Below, piece by piece: positions 43,120 to 53,151 of a DNA stretch of 64,000 nt (the stretch's first letter is position 1; every line of letters begins with the position of its first letter). The DNA is from Adiantum capillus-veneris. Taxonomy: Eukaryota > Streptophyta > Polypodiopsida > Polypodiales > Pteridaceae. The notes below the pieces were generated by a model that ran no database searches, was not told the origin of the DNA, and worked only from the letters and a program-made list of their open reading frames with translations. A program made the translations under genes and the position numbers. The stretch covers positions 78,699,278 to 78,763,277 of the forward strand of contig CM043967.1 in NCBI GenBank assembly GCA_014529385.2. Reading direction: 5' to 3'.

Positions 43120-43712
43120 AAGATTACCTTGATAGGGGTTTTGTTCGGCCAAGTAAATCCCCGTGGGGAGCGCGAGTGTTACTTTCTCGAAAGAAGAATA
43201 ACACTATGCGCTTCTGCGTGGATTACAAAGGGTTGACTGTTAAGAATAAGTATCCGCTCCCGCACATGGACGATCTGATAGATCGGCTCCACGGAGTGTT
43301 GTATTTTACGAAGATAGACCTGCGATCAGGCTATCACCATATATGGATCAAACTGGAAGAGATTCCTAAGACAGGTTTCCATACGCGTTATGGTCACTAT
43401 GAGTTTTTGGTCTTACCTTTAAATTTGACCAACTCTCCAGCTACGTTTCAGCAGATGATGAATGATCTATTGAGACCATTTTTAGGCAGCTTCGTTGTTG
43501 TACTTTTCGATGATATCTTGATCTACAACCGAAGTTTGTCTGAGCACCTAGCGCGTATACGTGCTGTTCTCGAAGTACTGAGAACTGAGAAGCTTTATGC
43601 TAAGGCTTCCAAGTGTGAATTTTTCAAGAAAGAGCTTTTGTACTTGGGTCACATCATTACTCGCGATGGAATTCGCGTTGACCCTGAAAAGTTGGATAAA
43701 GTGCGAAATTGA
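43107..43712 (+). pseudogene. gypsy reverse transcriptase core
   Basis: 201 residues: LDRGFVRPSKSPWGARVLLS, MRFCVDYKGLTVKNKYPLPH, YFTKIDLRSGYHHIWIKLEE (first catalytic Asp), HYEFLVLPLNLTNSPATFQQ, VVVLFDDILIYNRSLSEH (catalytic FDD) and LYLGHIITRDGIRVDPEKL. All palm motifs look intact within this open stretch. It ends at a stop before the connection and RNase H domains. Confidence 0.9.
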
Positions 43713-43727
43713 CCCATTCTGAAGAAT

Positions 43728-44553
43728 GTGCGCCAAGTAAAGTCCTTTTTAGGCTTTACTGGATTCTTTCACAAGTTTATGAAGGATTACTCTAAAGTTG
43801 CTGCTCCGCTTATGCAACTTCTAAAAGGAGGGGTGAAAGGGCCGAAGACTTCGGGTCCTCAGCGTAAAGGTAATCCCCCTATTGTCTGGAATGAGCGTCT
43901 CGACGAGAGCTTTCGGACACTTAAGTACTTGGTGACTACTGCGCCAATATTGCACATTGTGGATCCTAGCAAACCGTTTGTGGTTGAAATGGATGCTAGC
44001 GATTATGCCATTAGTGCGGCGTTATACCAGGATGGACATCCTGTTGCGTTTGAAAGTAAGAAACTTTCTGACGCTGAGATGCGTTATCCAACGTATGAGA
44101 AGGAGCTTTATGCTGTAGTCCACGCCTTGAGGAAATGGCGACACTACTTGTACGGCTCTCCGTAGTCTACGCCTTGAGGAAACGGCGACACTACTTGTAC
44201 GGCTCTACGTTTGTTGCATGGACAGGTCATCACTCCTTGCGCTATATCTGTGATCAGGGTGATCTCAGAGGCCAAAGGCTAGATGGGTTGAGCTTATGCA
44301 AGAGTTTGACTTTGAGATCCGTTATAGAAAAGGATCCAGCAATCGAGTTGCCGATGCACTTAGCAGGATTCTTGAGGTTAATGCCTTGTCTATGGCTGAA
44401 ATCTCGACGGATTTCTCTCTCCCTCCCCGAGGGTTATGCCGTTCCAATGGCCACTTTGGCAAGATATGGAACGCGATCGAAGCGTGGCATGACTCGCGTA
44501 CCGGCTTGGGTGATCCGGAGACCCAAGTGAGTCTTGCTAGAGAGACGAGATAG
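43728..44553 (+). pseudogene. gypsy RNase H, broken by 47-bp duplication
   Basis: 43728-44165: RQVKSFLGFTGFFHKFMKDY, then VVEMDASDYAISAALYQDGH (catalytic D) and YPTYEKELYAVVHALRKWRH (catalytic E). A 47-bp tandem duplication (GTAGTC.ACGCCTTGAGGAAA at 44115 and 44162) repeats the ALRKWRHYLYGS segment and shifts the frame. The next motif reads TGHHSLRYI, where the usual TDHxSL Asp is Gly. Then 44296-44553 ends with EIRYRKGSSNRVADALSR, the normal end of the domain. Confidence 0.9.
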
Positions 44554-44594
44554 CGACAATATTCCATTGAAGGTGGACTATTGTTCATAAATGA

Positions 44595-45642
44595 AAAAGT
44601 CTACATGCCGGAAATCGATGAGGTTCGACAAAGGATTTTGTGCGAATGCCACGATGTTCCTAGCACTAGGCACCCAAGCATTCAAAGAACTTTGGCTTTG
44701 GTCAAGTGATATTTCTATTGGCCAAGAATGCGCTCTTACATAGAGAGCTATGTGAAGAGATACGCTCGGTGTCAGGTCAATAAGGCAGAGCGCCTTAGGA
44801 AAGCTGGCCTGCTACATCCATTGGAAATCCCAGATACGAAGTGGCAGAGTATTTCCACGGACTTCATCGTTGGTTTGCCAAATACTAGTCGGGGCAATGA
44901 CGCCATTTGGATTGTGGTCGATAGACTCACAAAAATGGTGAAGTTTATACCAACGAAGTCGACAATAAAAAGCCATGAGTTGGCGGTTTTATTTGTCGAT
45001 CAGCTTTATAAGCTGTATGGTTTGCCAAAAGATATCGTCAGTGATCGAGATACTAAGTTCACTAGCCGATGGCGAGATGTGTTTGCTCATCTTCAGACGA
45101 AGTTGAGTATGTCGTCTTCTGACCATCCTGAGTCTGATGGACAAACTGAGAGGATGAATCAGACGTTAGAGGACATGTTGAGAGCCCATGTCTCTCAAAG
45201 GCAGTCTGATTGGGAAAGGTATCTTCCACATTTAGAGTTTGCCTATAACAGTAGCAAGCATTCTGCTACTAGATTTAGCCCGTTCATGCTGATGTATGGG
45301 GTTGAGCCTAAATCCCCGATATCTATTGGCTTAGAAAAAGTCAAGGAACGCCAGGCTTGTGATTTCTTGTATGACATGCAAGAAATGCTCGAATTGGCTA
45401 AGGATAGTATAAGAACGGCTCGTGATCGAGTCACTACTTATGCTAATCAAAAGAGTTCTCCAAGGACTCTAGATGTGGGACAATGGGTCTATCTGAAGAT
45501 ACCCAAGGATTCCAAGACTATGCGAACAATAAAGCATTATAAGCTTTCAACTAGATATTGTGATCCGTTCTTGATCACAAAGAAAATTGGCCAAGTTGCC
45601 TATAAACTGGCTCTTCCTTCGGATGTTAGTGTACATCCATAG
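44595..45642 (+). pseudogene. gypsy integrase, nearly intact
   Basis: The zinc-binding region (CECHDVPSTRHPSIQRTLAL) is followed by an in-frame TGA at about 44707 and RMRSYIESYVKRYARCQVNK, in which the first Cys of C-X2-C is Tyr. From 44728 the frame is open for 304 codons: TKWQSISTDFIVGLPNTSRG (first D), DIVSDRDTKFTSRWRDVFAH (second D) and SDGQTERMNQTLEDMLRAHV (E). The core is therefore catalytically complete by motif. DWERYLPHLEFAYNSSKHSA and the C-terminal SH3-like region (DVGQWVYLKIPKDS) follow. A TAG at 45640 separates it from the tail. Confidence 0.9.
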
Positions 45643-45915
45643 TTTCATGTCAGCCGCCTTAAAGTAAAATTGGGCGAAGCTGATGTTGTTGTGCCCATTG
45701 AGGCAAATGTATGGCAAGATATGCAAACTGAGTATATTCCTCGAGAACCAGAGGCAGTTTTAGATCATCGTACCCGTCATTCGCGCCAAAAGGCTTATGA
45801 GAGTATTTAATTAAATGGAAGGGTCAATATGAAAGGTTTGCTACTTGGGAACTAATTAGAGCTCTGAAAGCTTAGTATCCCCACTTGATTGATGAGGACA
45901 TCAATGGTTCTGAAG
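45643..45915 (+). pseudogene. Chromodomain-like tail of integrase
   Basis: After the TAG the frame continues FHVSRLKVKLGEA and PREPEAVLDHRTRHSRQKAY. A one-base shift then gives LIKWKGQYERFATWELI and YPHLIDEDI. The pattern ILD.R......Y.LVKWKG....TWE matches the chromodomain of chromovirus-type gypsy elements, which is known to steer integration toward chromatin marks. The aromatic cage cannot be judged because of the frame break. Confidence 0.75.
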
Positions 45916-45925
45916 GGGGGAAGTA
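45911..45925 (+). promoter_or_regulatory. Polypurine tract
   Basis: TGAAGGGGGGAAGTA directly before the 3' LTR. Confidence 0.8.
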
Positions 45926-46292
45926 TGTTATGTCCCGCTCTTAGGAGAGGGGATCTAGTCGAGACGGGTGTTCAGTGTCCGGGCGGACGTAGCGTGAACA
46001 CGGCCAGTGTGGTTGGCCATTATTATAAAAGGGAGGCCAAGGCCTCATTTGCAGTTATCGACCCCCAGAGTGCCAGTGGTTAGCCCGCGAGGCTAGGAGT
46101 GTGCGGGTCACCTCGAGGAGGTGAGGCCGGGTGGTATGGGACGCTCGGTCTTACAGGTGCATGCCTACGTCCTCGGACGCTGGCCCCAACACGGGGGAGC
46201 TGCCGGGTGGTGGCTATGGTCGGGTGGTTCGTCCGACCTTTGTCTGCAAGCGGTCCGTGTAGCCGGGAGATCCACTCCCTGCTTTCGTTTCA
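45926..46292 (+). repeat. 3' LTR of chromodomain gypsy element
   Basis: 367 bp, TGTTATGTCCCG...TTCGTTTCA, followed by the target duplication ATGTG at 46293-46297. Shorter than the 5' LTR mainly by two small deletions. Confidence 0.95.
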
Positions 46293-46297
46293 ATGTG

Positions 46298-47690
46298 GTT
46301 GTGGGAGCCACGAGAATTGCATTTGATGCTACTCCTGATCCTACAGGTCATATACACGATTGACTCTGACACAGGGATAGTTGCTATTAATGGCAGAACC
46401 CTTCAAATAACTGCTGCAACGCCAGCCCATGTGTTTGGTTTGCCTTTTGATTCAAAACCCCAACCTTGCTCAGTTGATGTGATTAGCAGTTTCCTGAAGG
46501 AAACCCCTAAGGCCAGAAAGAAGCGGAAAGATGGGGGCAAGAGCATTCTAGTTTCGGCTCTTGAACACAAAGCAGTATACAAGTTTGCTGCTGAAGCGAT
46601 CAGCGTGAAGAATGACCCCACTTATGTCTCTAAGTAGCTCTTCAGCATGTTATTAGCTAAAACAATGAACAGGAAGGCAACAATCAATTTGAGGTCAATC
46701 ATGTTTATTTAACAATTTAATGACTTAAACAGCCAAAGTGCAGACCCAACGTCTGTTCAAGGCATGGTATGTCTGTAATTTTTCTATTGGGCAACCAACA
46801 TACCGTGCATGTGAATGTTCAGAATGCCTTGGCAAAGATTACTGGAGGAGCAGCACCCAAGGACCAGACTACCGGTCAGGAATCTAAGGAAGAACAGACT
46901 GCTGTGGTGACAGTGGGAACCAAGAGGGATCAAGCTCAGACAGAGGCGACAACATCCAAACCAGCATTGAAGACAATTTTTTTTGGGACCAAGGTTCAAC
47001 TCAAAGCTCGGACTAAGCAAGTTGTTCTAACAGCAATTGTTCAGACAACCACAACGTGAGTTGCTGCAAAGGCCCCTGGAATTTCAGCTGACAAAGCAAT
47101 CGTATTGTTAGGAACACCACTAGAAACTACAATTTATGAAGAAGTCTGATCAGACAACCACAACGTCAGTCGCCGCTGGGGCCCTGGGAACTTCGGCCAA
47201 CAAAACATTCGTGCTACTAGGAACCTTATCAGAAACTACAACTGAAGTGTCAAAGAAGTCTGATCAAGACACAACATTTGAACAAACTATTGTAGTGACT
47301 TCTTCGATAGTGGCGACATCAGTAGATAGGTTGTAGGCTTTGCAAAGAAACCCAAGTGTGGGTAATTTAGTCGTAAATACATCTGGAAAGTTACTTATTC
47401 CCTATTGGTTGCCTGTACTCACCTATGAGACTGATGGGACAGACACAGAAACAGGGACTGATGGATGCGTCACCACAATCGAGACGGGGTGAAACACCAT
47501 TGTTAATGCAGTAGGTCAAATGATGGAAGCCCAGAGCTCTATCAAACAATCTGATGCTACTTGTCTGGAGGCAGAGCTTGAAAAAGAAATCATCAGGTCT
47601 GAAGAACTATGAAAAGAGAATATGCATATCAAAGATCTTCTGATCAATCCTGGCAGAGAGCAAGAAGGCTATTAAAGCACTTCAACAATA
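46298..47690 (+). pseudogene. Unrecognised gene remnant, part 2, with Thr-rich repeats
   Basis: Continues part 1 (39988-40486) in phase with ATRIAFDATPDPTGHI, then after a frame change TIDSDTGIVAINGRTLQITA, ATPAHVFGLPFDSKPQP and a Lys-rich stretch to 46637. The phrase (I.....G........T...V...FGLP) is loosely reminiscent of plant mobile-domain proteins, but I would not assign it. From 46769 a Thr-rich region (LAKITGGAAPKDQTTGQ) leads to two 109-bp repeats with QTTTT, VAA and VLLGT. Multiple stops show it is no longer coding. Confidence 0.4.
47042..47260. repeat. 109-bp tandem duplication
   Basis: Units start CAGACAACCACAACGT at 47042 and 47151. Both encode a diverged copy of QTTTT-VAA-VLLGT-ETT in different frames, so the unit (not a multiple of three) has shifted the frame. 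Confidence 0.8.
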
Positions 47691-47699
47691 AGTTTAGCT

Positions 47700-48190
47700 C
47701 GTGAAAAACCAAAACTCAACTCTCAGTGCAGACAAATGGAAGTTGACCAAGGATAGCAATGCTCAGAGGACACAGAAGACAACGATGCTTAACAGTTTAA
47801 AGGATGTGCATGTCACAAGACGGGCACCATGTGCCAATAGAAAAGAACAGACTGAACAGACTTTTAGCACTTCAATAACAACTGAAACTGAAAGAGAGAG
47901 AGAGCACACTCGACACGGAGTGGCGGAATTCCACCCTAGAGAGTATTTGCCCCAAACCTTGGCGCCCCTTTTGATATTTCTTTATATTACTTGAACTCAG
48001 TACAATGCTGGTACCTGCGCTGTGCACCTTTTCACTGAAGCGTGCCAGAGACTGAGCCCTCTGTACTTATCTAAAGGCCCTTGGCCTTGAAAAGCAGTTT
48101 ACATGAAAAGCTTGAAACTCAAAAGCAACTGGTTCAAAAGCTGGCGCTGAAAATCAGCCAGCATAAATCACGGAAATCCGTATAGGCTGC
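47700..48190. other. Unrecognised stretch
   Basis: Open at 47701-47994 (plus) without motifs. The stretch may include the 3' end or LTR of the minus-strand copia element that starts at 48195, but no LTR partner of the 51-kb candidate was found here. Confidence 0.35.
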
Positions 48191-48194
48191 CACG

Positions 48195-48515
48195 TCAGCA
48201 AGTCAGCGCAAAATCCGGGTGTCCATACATACCTTGCAGGTATCTTGTAATGATCTCCACTGCTCCACGATGCATTATACTAGTGTCAGTCATCGTGTGA
48301 CTGATAATCCCAACTGCAAATGCTCCTACTGTAGTTGCTATGTTGGGTCTCAACACTAAGAGGTCGTACATGAGAGTCCCGAAGGCTGATGACAAACATG
48401 TAATCTGTGCTAGCATATCTGTGGCAATCGTATCAACGCCATGTGTAGTGACCTCTGCCAATCTATCCAAAACAAGAATCTCAACGATCATTGCATCACC
48501 ACCAAAACTAGTCAC
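48195..48515 (-). pseudogene. copia RT/RNase H junction fragment
   Basis: The minus-strand open stretch ends with LSSAFGTLMYDLLVLRPNIA, TTVGAFAVGIISHTMTDTS and IITRYLQGMYGHPDF. This matches the copia sequence Y..AVGSLMY....RPDIA.AVG..........HW.A...I.RYL.GT. The first 40 residues of the stretch (before LSSAFG) do not match copia and may be filler from the deletion. Confidence 0.75.
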
Positions 48516-48839
48516 TCATGGACGTGTCAATCTTGACTTCAGGGTAGTCGTCACTCCCTCGTCGTCCATAGGGACTGTATCCACGTGTCCAGGCATCACC
48601 ATACCAACCTGTAGCATGAGCATGTCGAAAAACCCCATATTAGTCATCTCCGTGGTAGGAGCATCTCTGTCCTAAGAGGGTCAAGCTGCTGTGTCTCGCT
48701 AGAGCATGGCTGCTCTTAACTCTGTAGCAACAGACATGTCATGCACAAAAATCTGGAGATCTGCGAGAGAGACTCGTCTCATCTTTCGTTGACACGTTTG
48801 CAACACATTCGAGACTATGTCGTCTCCTACCTTAGATAC

Positions 48840-49200
48840 ATGCATAGGGTAGACCAAGCCAATCTTGGCTCCTCTCGCAATGACTAACGAACTGCATTGC
48901 ATTTGGAAAGAGTGCTCTCTAAGCAGTATTCGACATCCACTGTCTCTCAACTGTCTCATCGAGATCAAACTTTGTCTCAGTTGAGGAAGGTATTACACAT
49001 GAAGTGTGTATGATGCACTGCTGGGCAGTGACAAACATACGTCTCGTACGCCCTCTATGTCACTCGTTGAACCATCAGCAAGTCGCACACAACCAATTTT
49101 CCCGCTAGAAAAACTACTAAACCACTCACGACATAGTGTGACATGGAAAGCAACGACGCCATCCAGTAACCACTGTGGAGAAAGTGTGCTATTCATAAGA
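48840..49200 (-). pseudogene. copia protease and pre-integrase start
   Basis: 49196-48993 reads QWLLDGVVAFHVTLCREWFS, SFSSGKIGCVRLADGSTSDI and VCLSLPSSASYTLHV, the copia protease with WLLDSGASFHVT changed to WLLDGVVAFHVT. It continues in another frame with MISMRQLRDSGCRILLREHS and VIARGAKIGLVYPMHVSK, the segment that leads to the pre-integrase domain. Catalytic Asp is present but the DSGA loop is altered. Confidence 0.8.
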
Positions 49201-49299
49201 CATATCTACAAGAGATATACTCGAGGCAAGCGTGACATCACCGTCACTGGCATATACCACCACTACAATTGGATCTCTAATGTGTGTTAAAGCGGCATT

Positions 49300-51010
49300 T
49301 GCATATCGCTCACACCCCCTCTGCTGTCTCATGCGTCTAAAGCAATGTTATCTAATGTGTCATGTGTGACCACTATGCCAACATCTCAAGTGTCGACACG
49401 AACGAGAACATTGTCTCACATGAGGAATTGTCGTGGACTCAGAACTGTGACACATATCGACTGCCATAAGTGACTAACAATGGTGAATCTTGGGCAAAAA
49501 CCGACAGAGTTTCCTCTTTATCTGGAGCAAAATCTCTACAACAGCTATGGCTTTACAACAATACAAGGCCAATGTGCATAAACCAATGTTGAAGAAAGTG
49601 CACAGATCCTGGAACGGAAGAAGCTCCTTGCAGGAAGAAAATGCTCTCAAATTCTCTCGTAGTAGCGTAACCACACTGTGCTTTGCAATCATCACACTGA
49701 TGCAAGTTTCAATTGCCAAATGTACTTGGAACCTCCAGAGACTATAACCAGTGACCACCTCTAAACTGTATGCAACTCATGATCGGAAGTTTGTCGATTA
49801 AAAACAGTGCATACCACGAATCTACCTGTAGCCAGTACGAGCATACCACAAATCTCACTCTTGCGAGAGTGGGTACAAGAACACCAATCTGTGTGGAGAG
49901 TATAATCTCGATCAATGTCAAAGTGGGAGTAAATCTTGACCACTAAAGCATCAGAGAGTAAGCTGCATATACGTAGAAAACATGGCGAGAATTTGGGGAG
50001 AAACGGATAGAGTTTCCCTTGAAATTCAAGCAAAATCTCACCAAAACCTCATAGATCATAAAGAGACACTCATTGTCTTAGCAGAAAATCCTCATATGGT
50101 ATACATAAAGTTGCCAAAAGTTCGGTAATCTAGCTCAGTTGTGAATGAGCAGCTCTATGAACAACTATGTCTATCCAAATTCCTTGTAAACCTATGAATC
50201 TGCACTTGCGAGCTGTAACTAGCTCACTTGGTATCCGCATATTTATACATAGCAAAACCTGCACAAAATCGTGTTGGAAATACTCTCTGAAGTACCCCAC
50301 ACTGCCACACATGAGCACAATGGCTGTGTCGCATAATCTGCAGGTGAAAGGGCAACCAGCGAGTTGAAAACCTCAGCCAAAATTTTCTCCGTCTGTCGGA
50401 ATGAAAAATACACACAAAAGTGGACTACCTGTAAGCATACTAAACAGAAGAACGTGCAAAGCTATATTACCTTGCAGAGTGATGCAAAAAACTCCTAAAT
50501 TTGCTCGGAGTTTGCAGAAAATTTCTTCTGCAAAGTTGAAGGGCATGAAAAATTGGTGGTTAGCGCGGAAATGAGCGTAAAAGGCCGCTTCTAAGTTGGT
50601 GAAATAGATGTGCAAAAATGTAATGTTGTATACCCTCGATCAACAAAAAGTCGAATCAATCTACATAAAAATTGATGACGAATTTGGGAAAACTTTCTTT
50701 TGCAAAGTTGTAGACTGTGTTGAAAGGGAGGGCTATTGTGGACAAAATTTGTAGATTTGCAATCTATAAGGAGAAAAACGACTTGCAAAATAATGCTGCT
50801 ACACACACAATTTTTAGGGCACCTTCACCTACACACTGTCTTCCACACTCTTTTTTGAGCTTCCACAAGAGCATACGTCACTCTCAACAGAGCTCACAAG
50901 CTCCCATTGTGTCCTCAAAAAGCTTCCAAGCTTCCTTGATCTCTCCACCGCCGAGAGCGAGCAAGCTATCGCCTTGGAGCTCTCGACGTCGCCATACTTT
51001 CCGTCATTTC
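49300..51010. other. Leader or eroded gag region of deleted copia element
   Basis: No motif recognised. A loosely repeated theme (TGGG...AAAC.GA.AGAGTTTCC....AGCAAAATCTC.ACAA) occurs at about 49490-49540 and 49995-50045, suggesting an old internal duplication. Confidence 0.35.
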
Positions 51011-51016
51011 CATGCA

Positions 51017-51027
51017 CTCTAATACCA
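51017..51027 (-). promoter_or_regulatory. Primer-binding site (iMet tRNA)
   Basis: Minus strand TGGTATTAGAG, 10 of 11 matches to TGGTATCAGAG. Two bases later the plus strand has TGAAGG (51030), the probable LTR end, as at 4868. Confidence 0.6.
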
Positions 51028-51029
51028 GT

Positions 51030-51320
51030 TGAAGGGTGCGCGAATGTGGTGCGTGTGCGGAGAGGAAGAAGGAGAGAGGAGCAGGAGACACAGGATGTGG
51101 GTGGAGCTACTCACCACAATATGTGAGAGAGCTCCTTATTCTTCTATCTAGTAAAGAATAAGGTGTGTGTACAAATGATGGGCGACCGTACGTCTTTAGC
51201 ACATTTGGCTGAGGTAAGAGGCACACCGCCTTTACCCCAACTCAGAAAAAGCACCGTATTAGTTAGCAAGAGGTCAATAGCATACTAGGGCTCTCACTAG
51301 AGCAGATAAAGGCAAAGATG
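51030..51320 (-). repeat. Candidate 5' LTR of deleted copia element
   Basis: Begins TGAAGGGTGCGCGAATG on the plus strand. The GCGTGTGCG-AGAG-AAGAAGG order resembles the sequence after 4868 (TGAAGGCGATGCAAATG...GCGCGTAGAGAGCAAGAAGG). The far end was not resolved. Confidence 0.4.
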
Positions 51321-51329
51321 TGCTGATTG

Positions 51330-52299
51330 ATCTGGATTGAGAAGAGGACCAAGATCACTCTACCGAGTGCCCTCAACCTGAACAAGAAGTTACGAGGGGA
51401 GAAGGCCCTTAATTTCAGAACTTTCTACACGATGAGTACGCATATTCAGACTAGAGAGGTTCCAAATGTTGCATGTAGGGGCAAAAAGAATGATCGACTA
51501 GTGGAAGATAGTCAGCAATCATGAACAGGTAGCTCCCCTCTTATGTCACCGGTTTGCTTGAGATGGTTTCTTTCCTTACATTTTGTTTGTTGCTCTCATA
51601 GGGGTACTTTTCATTTTATCATAGAGGTACTTTTCTTTTTTTCTCATGGTTTCTGTTTGTTTAGATTGCTTGCTTGTATGCGCCTTGTGTCTTTTGTGTG
51701 TGATGCTTGTGCTTGTGGATTTGCATGTGCTTGGGGTGAGTGTGTTCTACATGACTGCTTGTGGTCGAGGTGTGCGCGCGTGTATGTGCCTATTCAGCTT
51801 GTTTATTGCTTGTTCTTTTGTGGTTTTTCTCTTGTTTGATGGGTGATGTAGGTATAGAATTGGTTTGGTGGGTGTGTTGGGCTGTTTTTGCCTCGCCTTT
51901 AGATTTGCACCGTACAGGTTGAAGAATGTCATAGCCTTGTTGATCATTGCTAGGGATGACTAGGGGCTATCTCTCTCCCGGATCTTTGGTGCAGACTCTT
52001 CTTGCAGTGGTGATGTCTCTCTTGCTAGGATGCGTTGTTGTATATGGCCTTGGAGATCTGGAGTTGGCTATTGGAGATTCTTTGGTGGAGTTTTCAGCCT
52101 CCTCTCGATTCACTCGGGACCATGGTCATATCACATGGGATTATACTCTGCCCCAATAATTCATTCTACATTCATCATACATATCACCTTGATGTTTACA
52201 TAGCCCTCACTTTGTTATCCTGCTTTTGTACTTCCTTTGGATGATAGGCCATTAGGCATCTCCAAAGTCCTCTTTTGTACATAGAATACCTCCTTTCTT

Positions 52300-52300
<1 letters not shown>
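51330..52300. other. Unrecognised stretch
   Basis: Three short plus-strand open stretches (51327-51524, 51543-51839, 51947-52244) have no recognisable motif. From 51543 the sequence is T- and G-rich, so the encoded peptides are Leu/Val/Cys-rich by composition. Confidence 0.35.
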
Positions 52301-52302
<2 letters not shown>

Positions 52303-52349
<47 letters not shown>

Positions 52350-52358
52350 ACACACACA
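52303..52358. repeat. Poly-C (33) followed by (CA)n
   Basis: C33 at 52303-52335 passes into about 12 CA units, which directly abut the 3' end of LINE copy A. Exact lengths may be unreliable. Confidence 0.9.
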
Positions 52359-52705
52359 AATGAAATGAAATGTTATATTAACGTCTTCAAAAGGCCAGAG
52401 TGACCTATGAGACCAAACTGATACAAAAGTGGTGAGTTTGTTACAATGTCTGAAAAGTGTGAAAATGTGAAAATAAATGCGAAAAAACTAAATACAAAGT
52501 ATTAGATAAACTTCTTAGGAGCATTTTGGGTGTCTGGCTAGAATGCTTCTAATCCTTTGTTGTAGTCTCCTCCGGTGAAGTGTGCTTCTGCATCTCGGTC
52601 GTGGTCGTCTCGATTGAGCTCAATGAGGGTGCCTTTGGTATGAATGTGGGTACTCCTTTGTGCTCGCTGCTAGCCTCTCGCTTCTCCTTCCATTCCTGCT
52701 TCTCT
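52359..52705 (-). mobile_element. 5'-truncated LINE copy A (LINE-2 type)
   Basis: Minus-oriented copy of the last 350 bp of a LINE. From the AAATGAAATG tail at 52359 to TGCTTCTCTC at 52705 it matches 60342-60725 of LINE-2 closely, with scattered substitutions and small indels, then stops. It includes the end of ORF2 and the 3' UTR. Both ends meet microsatellites: (CA)n on the 3' side and (CT)n on the truncated 5' side. Confidence 0.9.
52383..52413 (-). other. LINE 3' hairpin, copy A
   Basis: Minus strand GTCT-CAT-AGGTCA-CTC-TGGCCT-TTTGA-AGAC. AGGTCA pairs with TGGCCT (one U-G wobble), and the outer GTCT pairs with AGAC. Confidence 0.7.
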
Positions 52706-52750
52706 CTCTCTCTCTCTCTCTCGATGATGATGATGATGATGATGATGATG
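52700..52750. repeat. (CT)n then (GAT)n microsatellite between LINE copies
   Basis: About 11 CT units and then about 9 GAT units separate the truncated 5' edge of copy A from the 3' tail (GAAATGAAATG) of copy B. Confidence 0.9.
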
Positions 52751-53126
52751 AAATGAAATGAAATGGTATGATATATTAACGTCTACAAAAGGCGAACATG
52801 ACCTATGAGACCAACAAATCACAAATTGGTGAATCTAATACAAAGTCTGTGTGTTGAAAGAAAGACTAACATCCTAAACAAAATGTTGTAGTGAAAGTGA
52901 AAGTGGGGAAAAGACTAGAGACTCTCCAGTCAATACAAAGGTACAAAATAATGAGGGATGAAAGAAACTTAAGCTACTAAGAAGGGGATAATCCTTTTGC
53001 TCATAGTAAATCCAGCATCGGTTGGTGTTGGATCTCCTTGATGTCCTCCATGGTCAAAAACGTGACTGGGTGTTGTGCTAGCGCGCTAAAATAATCCAAA
53101 TCCTCCTCTGTAATCTTCGTCTATGT
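52751..53126 (-). mobile_element. 5'-truncated LINE copy B
   Basis: Tail AAATGAAATGAAATGG followed by the shared block TTAACGTCTACAAAAGGCG and ACCTATGAGACCAA. The rest of its about 375 bp differs from LINE-1 and LINE-2, so it is a third subfamily. It ends at a GA tract (53127-53151). No complete ORF remains. Confidence 0.75.
52781..52811 (-). other. LINE 3' hairpin, copy B
   Basis: Minus strand GTCT-CAT-AGGTCA-TGT-TCGCCT-TTTGT-AGAC. The inner stem has one mismatch; the outer GTCT/AGAC pair is kept. Confidence 0.6.
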
Positions 53127-53151
53127 TGAGAGAGAGAGAGAGAGAGAGAGA
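53127..53151. repeat. (GA)n microsatellite at LINE-1 3' end
   Basis: GA tract followed by AAGAAAGAAAGAAAG, directly abutting the LINE-1 3' terminus. Another GA tract lies at the LINE-1 5' side (58329-58382). Confidence 0.9.

Larger units (their letters stand above)
40487..46292 (+). mobile_element. Full-length chromodomain Ty3/gypsy element, frame-broken
   Basis: 5806 bp with LTRs 40487-40871 and 45926-46292, a perfect 5-bp target duplication ATGTG, an iMet-type primer-binding site (40872-40884) and a polypurine tract (45911-45925). The interior runs gag remnant, reverse transcriptase, RNase H, integrase and chromodomain-like tail. By eye the LTRs differ at about 25-30 positions plus two deletions, many of them C/T, so the insertion is clearly older than the one at 23976-28348. 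Several frameshifts, a 47-bp duplication and stops prevent expression of a full polyprotein. Confidence 0.9.
48190..51027 (-). mobile_element. Internally deleted copia retrotransposon
   Basis: In minus orientation: candidate LTR edge at 51030, primer-binding site 51017-51027, about 1.8 kb of unrecognised leader or gag, protease (49196-48960), start of the pre-integrase domain (48968-48840), then a jump to the reverse transcriptase/RNase H boundary (48450-48195). Integrase and nearly all of reverse transcriptase are missing. It represents a different copia family from those at 1-3 kb and 13-18 kb. Confidence 0.65.

Noticed and set aside
48340-48675. Plus-strand ORF of 111 codons
   Set aside because: It is antisense to the copia fragment and has no motif of its own.
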